Translations under genes and position numbers: made by a program
Assembly: GCA_964019415.1 (NCBI GenBank)
Contig: OZ025873.1
Span: forward strand, 2,281,482-2,345,481
Source of the DNA: Ianthella basta
Taxonomy: Eukaryota; Porifera; Demospongiae; Verongiida; Ianthellidae
Length of the DNA stretch: 64,000 nucleotides
Direction of reading: 5' to 3'
In this document: one piece after another, positions 59,872 to 64,000 of the stretch
Numbering within the stretch: the first letter of the stretch is position 1
Layout: every line of letters begins with the position of its first letter
Notes under the pieces: generated by a model
Told to the model about the DNA's origin: nothing
Seen by the model: the letters and a program-made list of their open reading frames with translations, nothing else
Databases searched by the model: none

Positions 59872-60659
59872 GTCTATGCTCCAGATTGCCCCCACAGTTC
59901 GCATTCAACCAGTAGTGTATATACACAATACTACATATAATGAACATACCAAGTACAGGACCTCTTCAAACGCGAGTGCGTGACAAGCCACCTATAAGAC
60001 GACCACTCATAGATGAACTTGCATTAGACACATTCAGCATTGACAAATTCAGGTGAGAAGGAACAGTGGGAAAGTGGGACAGACACCCACACCCACAGAG
60101 TTCGCCACACTGGTGTCCACAAGTGGTGTATGAGAGTGTTTGAAGCAAGTTGGACAATAGCAAATAAGCTTGATGGCTGTGTGTAGGAGTGACAATTAGC
60201 ACAACAGAGGGATTGGTAATTGTTACTGTATCATTGTTGAAAGGAGGCACACCACAAGGTAAGGATATGTGGTTAGATGGGCACAATTGTCTACTGGGAC
60301 ACACCACATGAAGAAGGCTGTGGGGTAGCCGAGCACAATGCCTATCTACAAATGTAAAGGTGGGCCATTTGCCATGCTGCCAAGGCATTCACTCAGGGCG
60401 CCTCATGACCGTTGGACAACACCCTATCTACACTGACACTTTGTTCTCTACAACTGCAGCTGCAGTGGTCTCTTGTGGCATGCTCACAACTAATCACACC
60501 ATAATATGCATTCTCCATTCATGGTCATAAGCCAATGCACAACGGTACACATCAGTGAGTAATGGGAGGCCAAATATGGAGGGTAAAGAAACAACTGACA
60601 AATCACATTAGTTACTTAAACATAAAAGGTGAGCAACAATTCCAACCCCCCTTGCCCAG

Positions 60660-60845
60660 GAATGCAGTGGAACACTGTGAATGGCGGCCACCTGTGTACA
60701 TGCACACCAGCCAGCTTCCTCTGTCCACAATACAGTGGAGCCTTTCTATAGGAACGCCATAATCAGTGTATTGTGTGAGGCAGCCGTGTATATGAGCAGG
60801 CAACTTCCCTCTTTCCTCTACAGAGAAAAGCTCCACAGTAATCAA
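60660..60845. repeat. Diverged CAGTGGAACC-type repeats
   Basis: GCAGTGGAACACTGTGAATG at 60664 and TACAGTGGAGCCTTTCTATA at 60731 face AAAGCTCCACAGTA ending at 60840. This looks like one older element of the same family, with a fragment next to it. Confidence 0.5.
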
Positions 60846-60967
60846 TGAAAGGTACCTGTCTCTCTATTGGAACCAGTCAGTAGGTCCCACAGATAAATGA
60901 ATTACTTAGATGGGTTCAATGCACGGCACTAGGAAGTCATTACCCTAGTACTACATAACACAAACAT

Positions 60968-60993
60968 GCACACACACACACACACACACATGT

Positions 60994-61045
<52 letters not shown>

Positions 61046-61065
61046 GCACACACACACACACACAC
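60968..61065. repeat. (CA)n array with CATGTG interruptions
   Basis: CA repeat broken at intervals by ACATGTGCACAC. It lies just downstream of the putative minus-strand exon at 61.1-61.5 kb. Confidence 0.9.
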
Positions 61066-61099
61066 CTTGAAACCTTGAACCTTGAAATCTGCCCACAGC

Positions 61100-61517
61100 A
61101 CGAAGTGCTGTGATGGCAGGACCCTGGGCAAGCCTGGGCCAGCAGCAGGGGGAACGTCCTGGGTGACAACCCCCTGCCACTATCTAGCGCATAGAAGATG
61201 GCACTCCCCATGGATTGCGAGTCCAAAGGCGAGTCAGAGAAACCACCACCAGAATCTGGACTACTCCTCACGAAACGGTGGTGGCTACGGACCCTGGATT
61301 CAGCGACTAACGGGCACCGAAAAGCCGTCAGGCTATAGATATGGTACCCGCTCGACTGGTCGCCACGCGTAGCCTCGATGGCCGACATGAGTTCCAGTCA
61401 AAAGTCGCTCCAGACGAATCCAGGGGGTGTGGTGGAAGGGATGGATAAAAGGAAGCGGAGCCTGTGCCGCGGACTTGATGGTTTCGAGTTGTCTTCCGCG
61501 CGAACACGTAGCTAACC

Positions 61518-61530
<13 letters not shown>
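61100..61530 (-). other. Probable promoter-proximal 5' exon of a minus-strand gene
   Basis: A CpG-richer island between two CA arrays. On the minus strand, AAAATGGCGGCGG (start codon at 61525) begins a 65-aa frame MAAVSYVFARKTTRNHQ and so on. A second start at 61388 opens MSAIEATRGDQSSGYH, which stays open past SSPDSGGGFSDSPLDSQS to the CA array at 61065. Neither reading is recognised. Possible donors are CAAG then GTTTCA or GTGTGT near 61065-61080. It could be the first exon of the SH3 gene, whose known exons begin at an acceptor at 57775; no phase-consistent join was proven. Confidence 0.4.
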
Positions 61531-61829
<299 letters not shown>

Positions 61830-63150
61830 CTCACAACATCTACACAACACAGTTATCACAGATGTTAACAGGGAAACATGCCAGAACACCCACAGTGCAC
61901 ACACAATGCACACTTGTCACAACACATGTTCCACTCCCAAGTCACAGGCACCCAGGTCAACGCAACACTACTCAACACAGATACGTAGCAGCAGTAGCAG
62001 CAGTGTGCAGTACACTGGGCGCATATTTAACACACAGGTCCTTCCTGTGTAAAATGAACACGTACAAAATATACGGTATATATGACACTGGGGATTGGGC
62101 CATACCTGTTGTAACATATCAGTTTCAGTACAGACTGGGAATGGTGGAAGGGGGTGGGGAGGGATGGATACGTATGACCCTGTAAAACGGATGTCTCCTT
62201 TGTTCCCTGTACTACCACGCCACAGTATGCCACTACGCATGCATCGCCACACTAGAATGTTGCCAGACAACCAAACGCTCTCCCCTCCCCCCTCCAACAC
62301 ACCACACAAATCATGCTTGAACTGTGTCATCATTGCTAGGATGTAATTCAGGGCAACACAGCCAGCTGGCAGTGTCTCAGCTCAAAACAGCTCAACCACA
62401 GCAAAGCCTGATCCTCCTTTCCCTTAACAGAATACCCAGAAGTGCAGCATTGTCAGCACACAGGGCAGCAAAAGGGGGACTCTGGAAGGCTATGGTGTTG
62501 GACTTGACCTGACTGGCTATGCAATGTGTTAACAACAGGGAGCCAGGTGGCTAACTCACACACAGACCACTGCAGCCAATCAGCCTGTACCATCTGAACA
62601 CCCCTAACTGTCCACATCTTTAGCCCACCATGCAGCAGACGGTTGAAGGCCACCAAGGAGGGGCATGGACCTGGCTGGCTGTGTGGTGTATTGATATAGA
62701 ATGCCAGCTGTGTTGGCAACAGTCACAACACATGCTGCTACTTCAACTCTGCCAGACAGACACAATACACAGGACTTCCCCCACACAGACACACACACAC
62801 ACACACACAGAGACAGACAGACAGACATACAAGTCAGGTAGCACGTGCTTGTTTGTCCTCTCATCCACCCACCCACAACCACACTCTGAGAAAGCACATT
62901 ACCTCATCTTGGTGAATCCCTTTAATCTGGTGCATTTATACCACAAGGCATGACAGCCTATCCAGAATGTGGTAATAATTCTGGTGGATTCTCATAAGAA
63001 TGTGCCATACCTTATCCCACACACCACACATCACACTCCTTCTTTGTTTGCCTTATTCCCCGTTTGGGTACTGGGAGGGGCTAGATGGAGTCATGTTTCC
63101 GAGAATGGTTGTGAACACAGTCATTACTGCCTACAGCTATTTCACAAATT
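61830..63150. other. Non-coding stretch
   Basis: I see no coding exon, RNA gene or clear element beyond a short CA run at 62786-62808. Confidence 0.4.
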
Positions 63151-63152
63151 CA

Positions 63153-63206
63153 CACACACATGTGCACACACACGTGCACACACACATGCACAAGCACACA
63201 CACACG

Positions 63207-63255
<49 letters not shown>

Positions 63256-63276
63256 GCACACACACACATGTACACA
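63153..63276. repeat. (CA)n array with CATGTG and CGCA interruptions
   Basis: CA repeat with ACATGTGCACAC near 63158 and several CGCACGCA blocks. Confidence 0.9.
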
Positions 63277-63363
63277 CACACAAGCAGGCACGCAAATCTG
63301 AATCCCACCTTCAGCTATGCACTTCACAGCTCCTCCTCAAAGGAATGTATAGTCTGTGTGCAC

Positions 63364-63422
63364 ACTACGCTGAACTGAATCTGAACTGACTGACACTACG
63401 CTGAACTGAATCTGAACTGACT
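63364..63422. repeat. Tandem duplication, ~30-bp unit
   Basis: The unit TACGCTGAACTGAATCTGAA continuing to CTGACTG occurs twice in a row without change. Confidence 0.85.
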
Positions 63423-63589
63423 GCTTCATGCAAGGCTACCCAAACTGATTGGATAACACCATTAGCCCGAATCAAATAGTTGCCATGGCAATAATCATAT
63501 GTCAGGTCAGGAGACAGTGCAATGCCAACACCACCGCCACAACTATTCAAGATAATACACACACAGGTTAGCAAATGGTATCAGGAAGG

Positions 63590-63655
63590 TCCCTCCTGAC
63601 CACGTCCACTCCTGTCCCCTCCCCTGACCACCTCCACTCCTGTCCCCTCCCCTAT
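63590..63655. repeat. Tandem duplication, 28-bp unit
   Basis: CTGACCACGTCCACTCCTGT then CCCCTCCC, repeated once with a single G-to-C change. Confidence 0.8.
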
Positions 63656-64000
63656 GTGAAATGACCTCACTTGGTCTGGAGGTTCTGGATAACACAGTTT
63701 ACTACATGGTATTGCCTTTCATCCTGCTAACCATTCAGGCAAGCAGGTCCAAAGTGTAGGAAAGTTACAAACCGCTGCAATAGTTGCCAAATCAACTACA
63801 TGTTACATGCCCTCTGTGCATATTGCACAAGAGACTACCTTTTACACACATCCAGTAAGCTAAGCCTAGCTGTTATGTACAACAACACATGCTAGTACAC
63901 TAATACACGTCACACCACACGTCTCACACTTGTTGAACACAGTCTGCACACTGGGAAGGCTTGGTTAGTAGGGGCAGTCACAAGGTGTGTGGGTAGCGTA

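Larger units (their letters stand above)
57776..61080. other. Repeat-bearing region, possibly the first intron of the SH3 gene
   Basis: No coding exon is convincing. It contains TIR elements (59063-59251 and about 60660-60845) and CA arrays (59782-59866, 60968-61065). Open frames such as the 140-codon one at 59966-60388 have no recognisable domain. Confidence 0.45.

Noticed and set aside
59966..60388. 140-codon minus-strand frame with several Cys residues
   Set aside because: Cys spacing does not fit a known zinc finger and there is no supporting context.

Overview
The window is 64 kb of animal nuclear DNA. Its genes are split by GT-AG introns of about 40 to 1900 bp, many filled with CA/GT microsatellites and polypyrimidine tracts, and it carries many small terminal-inverted-repeat elements. 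The gene set (p55 MAGUK, SLC4 anion exchanger, MCRS1, SPATS2, GOSR2, NPEPPS, MCEE, C-14 sterol reductase) is metazoan. The compact layout and a TKL kinase fused to a kelch propeller suggest an early-branching animal, most likely a sponge; that placement is inference.

Layout. 1-2.6 kb is a cluster of DNA-transposon remnants. 2.6-3.5 kb is a second copy of the 3' end of GOSR2. 3.5-7.9 kb is a decayed LINE on the minus strand with a smaller TIR element nested in its reverse transcriptase. Then come: kinase/coiled-coil/kelch gene (+, 8.1-10.9 kb); GOSR2 (-, 11.9-14.5 kb); SPATS2-like (+, 16.5-22.3 kb); p55 MAGUK (+, 23.3-29.7 kb); NPEPPS (-, 30.9-38.2 kb); MCEE (+, 38.5-40.2 kb); SLC4 anion exchanger (-, 40.4-45.4 kb); MCRS1 (+, 45.5-50.2 kb); an unrecognised intronless 450-codon gene (-, 50.5-51.9 kb); C-14 sterol reductase, intronless (+, 52.1-53.4 kb); a two-SH3 protein (-, 54.5-57.8 kb). 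From 57.8 kb to the end there is mostly repeat-rich non-coding DNA with one probable minus-strand promoter and 5' exon near 61.1-61.5 kb.

The exon chains were built by hand. In every multi-exon gene each junction keeps the reading frame and the joined protein has the length expected of its family, so most models are strong. Neighbours mostly alternate in strand. Three head-to-head pairs are separated by only about 180 to 230 bp between start codons (NPEPPS/MCEE, SLC4/MCRS1, orphan/sterol reductase), which implies shared promoters. The genes belong to unrelated housekeeping pathways (secretion, epithelial polarity, peptide turnover, propionate metabolism, ion transport, chromatin, sterols); I see no operon-like or single-pathway cluster. 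The most unusual items are the kinase-kelch fusion, the duplicated GOSR2 tail, a PHD finger in the LINE ORF1, and a dispersed hairpin element with a hammerhead-like core.
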